This document shows positions 1 to 8,600 of a DNA stretch of 64,000 nt, one piece after another. The position numbers and the translations under genes are program-made. The stretch comes from Klenkia brasiliensis (GTDB lineage Bacteria > Actinomycetota > Actinomycetes > Mycobacteriales > Geodermatophilaceae). The DNA lies in the NCBI RefSeq assembly GCF_900100695.1, contig NZ_FNCF01000001.1, forward strand, positions 588,060 to 652,059. Reading direction: 5' to 3'. The notes under the pieces were generated by a model. That model ran no database searches and had not been told where the DNA came from. It saw nothing but the letters and a program-made list of their open reading frames with translations. The stretch's first letter is position 1. Every line of letters begins with the position of its first letter.

Positions 1-1
1 G

Positions 2-853
2 CAGCGCCCCGACGTCGTCTACGTCAACACCGTCACCGTGCCCACCTGGCTCGGGCTGGCCGCGGCCCTGCGGGTGCCGGCGCTGGTCCACGTGCACGAG
101 GCGGAGTCCGACCTGCCCCGCTGGCAGCGCTTCGTGCTCAACGCCCCGCTGCTGCTCGCCCGGCGGGTGGTGGTGAACAGCCACGCCGCCCGCGACACCC
201 TGCTCGACGCCGTGCGCGGTCTGGCCGGGCGCACCCGCGTGGTGCACAACGGCATCGCCGGCCCGCCCGCCGAACCCCGGCCGGCCGACCGCGGCGACGG
301 CCCGGCCACGCTGGTGCTGGTCGGGCGCCTGGCCCCGCGCAAGGGCAGCGACGTCGCCGTCGAGGCCGCGGCGCTGCTGCGGGAGCGCGGCGTCGACGTC
401 CGGCTGGAGCTGCACGGCAGCGTCTTCCCCGGCTACGAGTGGTTCGAGGACGAGCTGCGCGAGCGGGCGTCCCGGCCGGACCTGGCCGGGCACGTCGAGC
501 TGGCCGGCTACACCTCCCCCACCTGGCCGGTGCTGGCCCGGGCCGACGTCGTGCTGGTGCCCTCGCGGGCCGAGCCGTTCGGCAACGTGGCGGTCGAGGG
601 CCAGCTCGCGCTGCGCCCGGTCGTCGCCAGCGCCGTGCAGGGCCTGCGGGAGATCGTGCTGGACGGCGAGACCGGCCGCTCGGTGCCCCCGGACGACCCG
701 GCCGCGCTGGCCGACGCCGTGCAGGAGCTGCTCGCCGACCGCACCGCCGCGGCCGCGCTGGCCGCCGCCGGGCGCGACCGCGCGGTGGCGCGGTTCGGGG
801 TGGACCGGTACCGGCAGGCCGTCGTCGACCAGGTCACCGAGCTCGCCCGCTGA
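2..853 (+). CDS. GT4 glycosyltransferase, truncated at window edge
   Basis: Cytoplasmic glycosyltransferase of the GT-B fold (GT4), expected to add one sugar to a lipid-linked EPS repeat unit. The reading frame is open from base 2, so the true start lies before the window; 283 codons are visible, including the complete C-terminal nucleotide-sugar domain. That domain shows the VGRLAPRKG strand-loop and the EPFGNVAVE motif (E-x7-E) typical of GT4 donor binding, then a GLREIVLDGETG loop. The stop is TGA at 851-853, and the next gene is on the opposite strand with its stop 12 bases away, so the pair is convergent. The sugar donor and acceptor cannot be read from sequence. Confidence 0.9.
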   Translation, partial: QRPDVVYVNTVTVPTWLGLAAALRVPALVHVHEAESDLPRWQRFVLNAPLLLARRVVVNSHAARDTLLDAVRGLAGRTRVVHNGIAGPPAEPRPADRGDGPATLVLVGRLAPRKGSDVAVEAAALLRERGVDVRLELHGSVFPGYEWFEDELRERASRPDLAGHVELAGYTSPTWPVLARADVVLVPSRAEPFGNVAVEGQLALRPVVASAVQGLREIVLDGETGRSVPPDDPAALADAVQELLADRTAAAALAAAGRDRAVARFGVDRYRQAVVDQVTELAR

Positions 854-865
854 GCCGCCGGCCGG

Positions 866-2128
866 TCAGGCAGCCCGGCTGCGCGGCACCAGCACCCGCC
901 ACCGGACGGCGGCCGCCGCGGCCACCGGGCCCAGCGCGAGCACCGCGGGCGCCCAGTCGGCGGCCCCCGGCCGGAGCACGACCAGCGCCAGGACGCCAGC
1001 CAGCGCCGCCATCTCCACCGCGCGCCAGCCCAGCACCGCGCGCTGCGCCCCGTGCACCGAGGCCAGGCCGGCGTAGGGCAGCAGCAGCGCGCCGGTGACC
1101 GCGTAGGCGCCCCAGCCGGCGACGGCGGCGGCCGGCACGGCGTAGTCCCCGGCCGACAGCAGGGGGCCCAGCCAGGGCAGCAGCGCGACGGTGACCAGCA
1201 CGACCAGGCCCACCCCGACCGCGGCGGCGCCCGCGGCCCGGTCGGCGCGGCGCAGCAGCTGCGCGGCGGGGCGGTGCCGGGCGCCGGCGAACCAGGGCAG
1301 CAGGAACGAGCCCAGGCCCGCGACCAGCACGAGGGTGGGCGAGGTGAGCACCCGGGCGGCCTCGACGGGTCCGTAGGCGGCGGCACCGGCGGCGCCGATG
1401 ACCACCCCCCGCAGCAGGGTCAGCGTGGCGGGGCGGACGGTCTGCCCCGCGGCGCGCCACACCCCGAAGGCCAGCACGGTGCCGACGGCGGCGTCGCGCC
1501 AGGGGCCGGCCGGTCGCTCGCCGCGGGGCAGCAGCGCCAGCGCGACCGCGCAGGAGACGAGCTGGCCGACGGCGAGGGCGACGAACAGGTCGGTGACCTC
1601 CAGCGGCCCCCCGGCCCGCAGCGCGACCACCACCGCGAGCGCGGCCCCTGCGCCGGACAGGTCGACGGCGGGCAGCCGCCAGTACCGGCCGGCGGCCTGC
1701 AGCAGCCGGCGCAGCAGGTCCTCCAGCACGAAGGAGACGGTGGCGACGCCGATCCACACCCCGGCCCACGCCGACCCCCAGCCGGTGAGGACCACCAGCA
1801 GGCCGCCGGCCAGGCCGGTGCCCCCGGCGGTGCCCAGCGCCAGGCGGTGCAGGGCGGCGCGCACGCCGGGGTCGTGCCGGTCGAGCACGGTGAGCGAGTC
1901 ACCGACCAGACCGCTGGTGACCGCGGTGGCCAGCACGACCGCGCCGTAGACCAGGGAGAACGCGGCCAGCCCGGCCGCGCCGAGCTCCCGCGCCGCGGCG
2001 ACCTGCAGCACCAGCCCGGCCAGCGCGAGGGTGCCCTGCCCGACCAGCGCACCGACCAGCCGGCCACGTCCCCCGCGGGCGGGGGCCGGGGCGGTGGCCG
2101 GCGGCGCGGGGGTGGTCACGGGGCCCAC
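866..2128 (-). CDS. Wzx-like polysaccharide flippase / membrane transporter
   Basis: About 420 residues, almost entirely hydrophobic, with roughly a dozen predicted membrane segments starting near residue 24 (LVGALVGQGTLALAGLVLQV). The N-terminal pattern, a small-residue-rich first helix followed by ARELGAAGLAAFSLVYGAVV, resembles the MATE/Wzx superfamily (polysaccharide biosynthesis protein) that flips undecaprenyl-linked repeat units. The C-terminal part is less typical, so the family call rests on topology and context. An alternative start is the GTG three codons after the ATG (VTTPAPP). It follows the large secreted protein gene on the same strand with a 52-base gap. It is one of three flippase-type genes here (others at 32436 and 49211). 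Confidence 0.8.
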   Translation of the reverse strand: MGPVTTPAPPATAPAPARGGRGRLVGALVGQGTLALAGLVLQVAAARELGAAGLAAFSLVYGAVVLATAVTSGLVGDSLTVLDRHDPGVRAALHRLALGTAGGTGLAGGLLVVLTGWGSAWAGVWIGVATVSFVLEDLLRRLLQAAGRYWRLPAVDLSGAGAALAVVVALRAGGPLEVTDLFVALAVGQLVSCAVALALLPRGERPAGPWRDAAVGTVLAFGVWRAAGQTVRPATLTLLRGVVIGAAGAAAYGPVEAARVLTSPTLVLVAGLGSFLLPWFAGARHRPAAQLLRRADRAAGAAAVGVGLVVLVTVALLPWLGPLLSAGDYAVPAAAVAGWGAYAVTGALLLPYAGLASVHGAQRAVLGWRAVEMAALAGVLALVVLRPGAADWAPAVLALGPVAAAAAVRWRVLVPRSRAA

Positions 2129-2180
2129 CCCAGCACGCCGGTGCCCGGGCCGGGCACCGGCGCGCCCGGGTGGTCGCAGG

Positions 2181-5100
2181 TCACGCGCCGGCGGTGACCG
2201 TCAGCGGCCCGAACCGGACGACGGTCCCCGCGGTCGAGGACCCGGTCAGGTAGGCCGCCAGGCCCACCCCGCCCGGGGCCTGCAGGGCCACGGTGTCGTC
2301 GGTGCGGCTCAGCGAGGGCGCGGCGGGCCGGGGGGTCCCGGCGGCCCAGACCGTCCCGGCCACCGTGGTCGTCCCCGACCCGGCGGCCGACACGTCGACG
2401 GCGAGCGGCTGGCCGGGCACGTAGCCGGTGGCCACGACCACCTCGGTGCCCACCAGCGCCTCCGTCGACGTGCCCGACAGGCGGGTGACCCCGGCCCGCA
2501 CGGTCCCGTCGGTGAGGAAGCGCAGCCGCACCCGGTACTCCAGGTTGGTGCCGACCCGGCGCGGGGTGACGTACACCGAGGTGCCGCCGCCGGTGGGCGC
2601 CGAGGTCAGGGTGACCGTGGTGGAGACGTCGGCCGAGGCGGCGGAGACGTCGCCCAGGTAGGCCGCGGTCAGGTTGCCCGGGGCGGTGAGCCCGAAGGCC
2701 GCGGCCCCGTTGTCCACCGAGAGCCGGGACGCGCCGTTGGCCGCCGTCCAGACGCCGCCGGTGTCGGCGGTGCCCAGGCCACCGGTGGTGGTGCGGGCGA
2801 AGGCGTCCGACGCCAGCACCCACACCGCGGGCCGGGTCACCGTGACGTCCTGCGCGGTGGTGCCGGTGGCACCCCGGTCATCGGTGACGGTGAGCGCGAC
2901 CCGGTAGGTGCCGGGGGTGTCGTAGGCGTGGGTGACCTGCGCGCCGGTGGCGGTGCTGCCGTCGCCGAGGTCCCAGGACCATGCGGTGACCTGGCCGTCG
3001 GCGTCGGCGGAGGCGCCGGCGTCCAGGGCGGCCGACAGGTCCGTGGTGGTCGCGGTGAACGACGCCGTGGGCGCCTGGTTGGGCAGGGCGGCGCGGCGGT
3101 GCGCGGCGACCTGGTCACCGGTGAGCACGGTCGGGTAGACCGCGACGGCGTCCACGGAGCCGACCAGGTCGGTGCGGCCGGCCCCGGGCCAGAGGGTCAG
3201 CGGCCCGCCGCCGACCTGCCAGTACCCGGTGTAGCTGCTGCCCGCGGTGACCGCGGCGTTGGTGGCGACCTGGGTGCCGTCGACCCACAGGGTCATCCCG
3301 CCGGAGCCGAGGGTGGCCACCACGTGGTGCCAGGCACCGTCGTTGAACCCGGCCGCGCTGGACACCGTGCGGCGCGAGGTGGAGTTGACGCCGAAGTAGA
3401 CCCGGCCGGCGGCGTCGAGGTAGACCTGCCGGTCGTAGGTCAGGTTCGACCCGCTCGAGGAGCTGCCGTAGCCGGCCAGCCGCCCACCGGTGGTCGAGGT
3501 GGTGGAGAACCACAGCTCGAGGGAGAACGTCGAGGGTGCGGCCTTGGCCCCGGCGGACGCGCCGGCGACCATGCGCGAGCCCGACGTGCCGTCCAGCCGG
3601 AAGGAGCCGGTGTCGTCGCCGGCGACCGCCCCGGTGGGCTGCGACCGCACCGCGGCGGGCACGGTCAGCGGCGCCCGGCCGGTGGCGTCGGGGCTGGTGC
3701 CGCCGGTGACGGTGCCCAGCGGCCAGGCCGAGGTGGCGCCGTCGGCGACCACGCGCTCGGTGTAGGCCGAGGGCAGCGGCTCGGCGCTGACCGTGCCCGA
3801 GGTGGCGGGGCTGGTGACCGCGTTGCCGGTCGCGTCGACGGCGCGCACCACGTAGGAGTGCGTCGAGGACGGCGTCTGCCGGCGGTCGACCAGCGTGACG
3901 GTCTGCGGCTTGAAGAACAGCGAGTCCACCTGCTGGCTGGCCACGGGGGTGGTGCCGCCGTCGCGGTAGAGCTCGTAGGTCAGGAAGCGGTCGTCGCGGT
4001 CGGACGTCGTGGTCACCGCCACCGACAGGGTGCCGGCGCCGGTGGCGGTCACGGTCGGGGCGGCGAGGCTGTCGGCGGCCGGGCCGACCTTGTTCGGCGC
4101 CAGCGACCGGACGGCGAAGCGGACCAGGCCCTGCTGGCCGGTGCCGTTCACCCGGGGGAACTCACCGCCGTAGACGACGTACTGCGAGGTGCCGGTGACG
4201 CTCCAGCCGGCCTGGCCCTGGCCGGTGACCGTGCCCGGGGTCAGCTGGGGGTACCAGTCCATGACCGACGGGGCGGGCGCGCCGCGGAAGTTCGCGTTGC
4301 CCCAGGTGCCGTTGCCGACGGTGCCGCCGACGGCCTGCGAGTACGCCAGGCCGAACCGGCTGACCCGCGGGGTGACCTCGGGGAAACCGCCGATGTTGCT
4401 GCAGACGTGGGTGTGGCCGGACAGGTAGACCGCGCCGCCCATCGGGAAGGTGGAGTACGTGTCGCCGCGGCAGTCGGCGTCCCAGACCAGGGCGCCGCCG
4501 GCGGCCTGCACGGCGAGGACGCCCTCGGCGTTGCCGGGGCCGGAGAAGTCGTAGGCCGACAGCCACACGGTGGTGCCGTCGGTGGCCAGGCTCGTCACGC
4601 CGCTGTCGTCGCCCTGGTTGGTGATCCGCTGGCCGATCGCGAAGGGCCGGACCTCGCCGGTGGTGGCGTCGACGGCGCCGACGCCGCTGGTGGCGGTGCC
4701 GTTGATCGACCCGAACCGGCCGCCGACGACGACCTGGCCGGCGGTGAGCGCCAGCGAGCTGACCGCGGCGCTGGCGGCGGTGCTGCCGTCGCGGTTGCGG
4801 CCCACGCCGGTGGACGGCGCCCACGGCAGCAGCTGGCCGGCGGGGGAGAAGGCGGCCAGCCGCAGCCGCTCGACGCTGCCGACGGCGTTGAAGTCACCGC
4901 CGACGTAGACGGTGTCGGCCGAGACCGCGATGGCCCGCACCGAGGCGGTGACGGCGGGGGCGAACCCGGGGACCAGCGCGCCGGTGACCGGGTCGAGCGC
5001 GGCGACGCGGCGGCGGGTCTCGCCGTTGACGGTGGTGAAGTCGCCGCCGACGTAGATGCGCGAGCCGTCGGGCGCGGCGGTGATGGTGAGCGCCTGGGCG

Positions 5101-5450
5101 TTCAGCGAGGGCGCCCAGCCGGGCACCAGCACGCCGGTGCGGATGTCGTAGGCGAGCAGGTTGGCCCGCGGGGTGAGGTTGGTGCCGGCGGCGGCACCCG
5201 CCGGGCGGGCCTGGGCGAACCGGCCCGCGACGTAGACGGTGTTCCCCACGACGACCTGGGACCACACCACGCCGTCCACCTGCACGGTGGGCAGGGCGTC
5301 GGCCGAGACCGTGGTGGCCGGGGCGGTCGACCCGGTCGGGGTGCTGCCCTCGGCCCGGGCCGGGGTGCCGGCCACGGTGGCGGCCAGCAGGCCGGCCAGG
5401 ACGGCGACGAGGAACCGGGCCGGACGGCCGGGGAGCTCGGCAGTGCGCAT
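2181..5450 (-). CDS. Large secreted DUF5122 propeller-LamG-PKD protein (1089 aa)
   Basis: Exported extracellular protein, probably an adhesin or matrix protein; the function is inferred. The start is the ATG at 5450, directly before a classical Sec signal peptide (RFLVAVLAGLLAATVAGTPARA); the open frame upstream is not protein-like. Domains in order: signal peptide 1-33; beta-propeller-like repeats about 40-430 with recurring VYVGGDF and RRRVAALDPVTG phrases (DUF5122/delta-60 type); an FN3-like segment about 463-553; a LamG/concanavalin-type domain about 560-780; one PKD domain about 787-873 (WDLGDGS, YDTPGTYRVALTVTDD); a C-terminal beta-rich module of about 200 residues starting ASDAFARTTTGG. 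There is no LPxTG-type anchor or C-terminal membrane helix, so it is probably released or held non-covalently. It is collinear with the larger neighbour at 5678-11401, indicating duplication. Confidence 0.88.
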   Translation of the reverse strand: MRTAELPGRPARFLVAVLAGLLAATVAGTPARAEGSTPTGSTAPATTVSADALPTVQVDGVVWSQVVVGNTVYVAGRFAQARPAGAAAGTNLTPRANLLAYDIRTGVLVPGWAPSLNAQALTITAAPDGSRIYVGGDFTTVNGETRRRVAALDPVTGALVPGFAPAVTASVRAIAVSADTVYVGGDFNAVGSVERLRLAAFSPAGQLLPWAPSTGVGRNRDGSTAASAAVSSLALTAGQVVVGGRFGSINGTATSGVGAVDATTGEVRPFAIGQRITNQGDDSGVTSLATDGTTVWLSAYDFSGPGNAEGVLAVQAAGGALVWDADCRGDTYSTFPMGGAVYLSGHTHVCSNIGGFPEVTPRVSRFGLAYSQAVGGTVGNGTWGNANFRGAPAPSVMDWYPQLTPGTVTGQGQAGWSVTGTSQYVVYGGEFPRVNGTGQQGLVRFAVRSLAPNKVGPAADSLAAPTVTATGAGTLSVAVTTTSDRDDRFLTYELYRDGGTTPVASQQVDSLFFKPQTVTLVDRRQTPSSTHSYVVRAVDATGNAVTSPATSGTVSAEPLPSAYTERVVADGATSAWPLGTVTGGTSPDATGRAPLTVPAAVRSQPTGAVAGDDTGSFRLDGTSGSRMVAGASAGAKAAPSTFSLELWFSTTSTTGGRLAGYGSSSSGSNLTYDRQVYLDAAGRVYFGVNSTSRRTVSSAAGFNDGAWHHVVATLGSGGMTLWVDGTQVATNAAVTAGSSYTGYWQVGGGPLTLWPGAGRTDLVGSVDAVAVYPTVLTGDQVAAHRRAALPNQAPTASFTATTTDLSAALDAGASADADGQVTAWSWDLGDGSTATGAQVTHAYDTPGTYRVALTVTDDRGATGTTAQDVTVTRPAVWVLASDAFARTTTGGLGTADTGGVWTAANGASRLSVDNGAAAFGLTAPGNLTAAYLGDVSAASADVSTTVTLTSAPTGGGTSVYVTPRRVGTNLEYRVRLRFLTDGTVRAGVTRLSGTSTEALVGTEVVVATGYVPGQPLAVDVSAAGSGTTTVAGTVWAAGTPRPAAPSLSRTDDTVALQAPGGVGLAAYLTGSSTAGTVVRFGPLTVTAGA

Positions 5451-5620
5451 CAGGGTCTCACCGTTCACGAGGGGTGCCGGGCCGGGTGCGGCCCAGGACG
5501 AGCGTGCTCCGCGACGGTCACTCTCGGTACTGCCCATCGGGGTGAAGGCTCCCGACCGGGTGACGCCGTCGCGGGTGGGTCCGGTGCCCGGTCACCCGCC
5601 GTGACGGGGCCGGACGCCCG

Positions 5621-5656
5621 GACGGGCCGCACCGCCGGGTGGCGGTGCGGCCCGTC
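5621..5656 (-). terminator. Intrinsic-type terminator hairpin
   Basis: A perfect 16-bp inverted repeat (arms 5621-5636 and 5641-5656) with a GGGT loop sits 22 bases past the stop codon of the 1907-residue protein gene and before the next gene on the same strand. There is no long U-tract, as is usual in high-GC actinobacteria. It probably separates transcription of the two large secreted-protein genes, which therefore need not form one operon. Confidence 0.75.
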
Positions 5657-5677
5657 CGTCCTGCTGTCGTGCTCAGG

Positions 5678-8600
5678 TCACGGCACGTCGGTGACCGTGA
5701 GGGCACCGAAGCGGGCCACGGTGCCGCTGGTGGCCGACCCGGACAGGTAGGCCGTCAGGCCCACCGAGCCGGCCGCCTGCAGCGAGGCGGTGGTGTCGGT
5801 CCGGCTGATCATCGGTGCGGTCGGGGCGGCGCTGCCGTCGGCCCAGACCGAACCGCTGATCGTCGTGGTGCCCGTCCCGGTGACCCGCAGGGACACCTGG
5901 AGGACCTGGCCGGCGGTGTACCGGCCCGGCAGCGTGACCTCGCTGCCCAGCACGGTCTCCGTGGCCGAGCCCGCCAGCCGGGTGACCGCGACGCCGACGG
6001 CGCCGTTGGCCTGGTAGCGCAGCCGCAGGCGGTACTCCTGGTTCAGCCCCACCCGGCGGCCGGCGACGTAGACCGTCGTCCCGCCCCCGGTGACCGCACC
6101 CGACAGGGAGACCGAGGTCCGCACGTCCACCGCGGTGGACGCGACACCCTGCAGGTAGGCGCCCGTCTGGTTGGTCGGGCTGGTCAGCGCGAGCTGGGCC
6201 GTGCCCGGCGTCACCGAGAGGCGGGCCGCACCGTAGGAGGCGATCCAGGCGCCGCCGACGTCGGCGGTGCCCATGCCCCCGTTGACCGTCCGGCCGAAGG
6301 CGTCCGACGCCCGCACGGTCGGCGAGGCCGGGGCCACGGTTACCTCACGGGTGGTGGAGCCGGTGGCCCCGCGGTCGTCGGTCACCGTCAGCGTGACGGT
6401 GTAGGCGCCCGGCGTCGCGTAGGTGTACGACGCCGTGGACCCGGTCGCCGTGCCGCCGTCGCCGAACGACCACGCCCAGGAGGCGACGGTGCCGTCGGGG
6501 TCGGAGGACGCGCGGCCGTCGACGGAGACCGTCAGGGCGCTGCCCGACACGCTGACCGAGGCCGACGGCGCCCGGTTCGGCGGGTCGGTGGCCACGACGT
6601 CGCGGGTCGCCGTCGAGGTCGCGCCCTTGTCGTCGGTCACCGTCAGGGTCACCGTGTAGGTGCCCGCCGTGGCGTAGGCGTGCGTCGCCGTCGACCCGGT
6701 GGCGGTGGCCCCGTCGCCGAAGGCCCACGACCACGACGCGATGGTGCCGTCGGTGTCGGTGGAGCTGCGGCCGTCGACGCTGACCGTGCGGTCGCTGGTC
6801 GTCGCCGTGAGGGCGGCGGTCGGCGCCACGTTGGCCGGCGGGGCCGGGGCCACGGTGACCTGGGTCGTCGTGGTGCCGGTCGCGCCGTCGTCGTCGGTGA
6901 CGGTCAGCCGCACCGTGTAGGTGCCGCCCGCGGCGTAGGTGTGCGTGGTCTGCGCACCCGTGCCGGTGGACTGGTCACCGAAGTCCCAGGCGTAGCCGGC
7001 GACGGTGCCGTCGGCGTCGGAGGAACCGCGGCCGTCCAGGGTCACGACCAGGTCGGCCGTGGTCGCCGTCGCCACCGCGGTCGGCGCCTGGTTCGGCGCC
7101 GCCACCGTCACCGACTGCGTCGTCGACGCCGTGGCGCCGTCGTCGTCGGTCACCGTCAGCCGGACGACGTAGGTGCCGTCGGAGGCGTAGGTGTGCGTGG
7201 CGGTCTTCCCGACCTGGGTGCTGCCGTCGCCGAACTCCCACGTCCAGTCGACGACGGTGCCGTCGCTGTCGGTGGAGCCGGAGGCGTCCACGGCCACCCC
7301 GAGCCCGGTCGCGGTCGCCGTGAAGGCGGCCGCGGGGGCGCGGTTCGGCGGCGGGGCCGTCGTGGTGACCGTCTGGGTCGAGGTGGAGGTCTGGCCCTTC
7401 GAGTCGGTGACGGTCAGCGTGACCTGGTGGTCGCCGGCGGTGGCGTACCGGTGCGTGACCGGCGTGCCCGTCGAGCTGCTGCCGTCGCCGAAGTCCCACG
7501 TGTAGGTGGCGATGGGGCCCTCGACGTCGGAGGAGGTCGAGGCGTCGAAGGTGGCGCTCATCCCGTCGACGGTCGCGGTGTACCGGGCCACCGGGGTGGC
7601 GTCGGGGCCGAGGCCGGAGGCGGTGAAGTGCGCGGCCACCTCGGCGGCCGGGAGGACCCGGTCGTAGACCGCGACCTCGTCGATGGTCGCCTTGACGTAG
7701 GGGTCACCGGACCAGCTGTTGTCACCACCGACCCGCCAGTAGCCGGCGTAGTCCTGCGCACCGGTGTTGGGGTTGGTGCCGACCAGGTTGCCGTCGACGT
7801 AGAGCTTCATGCCGTCGGCGCCCATGGTGGCGGTCACCTGGTGCCACTTGCCGTCGTTGTAGGCGGCGGGGCTGGTGACGGTGTTCGCCTGGCCGGTCCA
7901 CGCGCCGAAGGTCAGCTGACCCGACGGCTCGAGGTAGACGTGGCGGTCGTAGCCGCCGCTGCCCCCGGACTGGTTGGTGCCGAAGCCGATGAGCTTCCCG
8001 CCCCGGGTCGTGGTCGTCTGGAACCACAGCTCGGTGGTGAAGGTGAGCGGGTTGACCACCTGCGTGCGGGAGTACAGCCCGTCGTCGACGCCGTCGAAGG
8101 ACACCGCGGTGTTCGCCGACGTCCCGGTCAGGGGCGGACCGGCGACCGCGAGGGTCGGGTTGCCGGTGTAGGTGCCCCGGCCGCCCGCCGGGGCGGACCC
8201 GGCGGCGGCGGAGGAGCCGGCCGCGTCGTCCATCCGCCAGAACAGCGTGGGGTTGGAGTCCCACACGGCGGCGCCGTAGGCGTCGGCCGGCTTCGTCGGG
8301 GTGGACGAGGCCTGGCCCGCGGCGGTCCAGTGCGCCGCCACCTGGGCCGGGGTCAGCACCTTGTCGAAGACGGAGAACTCGTCGACGAGGCCGTCCAGGG
8401 AGGCCGTGCCCGCGCCGCCCCAGATGTTGTCGGCACCCACGCGCCAGTAGCCGTCGTAGGCGTCGACGTTGCTGCCCGGGCCGGAGCCGACGAGCTGGCC
8501 GTCGACGTAGAGCGCCATGCCGTTGGCACCGAAGGTGGCCACGACCTGGTGCCAGTCGCCGTCGTTGTAGCTGCGCGGGGTGTCGATGACCTGCTCACCG

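Noticed and set aside
2031-5750. Very long open frame (1239 codons) antisense to the 1089-residue secreted protein
   Set aside because: Gly/Arg/Ala-rich shadow with no domain; the minus strand has a signal peptide and LamG/PKD domains.
6335-7600. Regular approximately 250-bp tandem repeats that could be taken for a CRISPR or satellite array
   Set aside because: They are the five PKD domains of a coding sequence in frame, with diverged codons.
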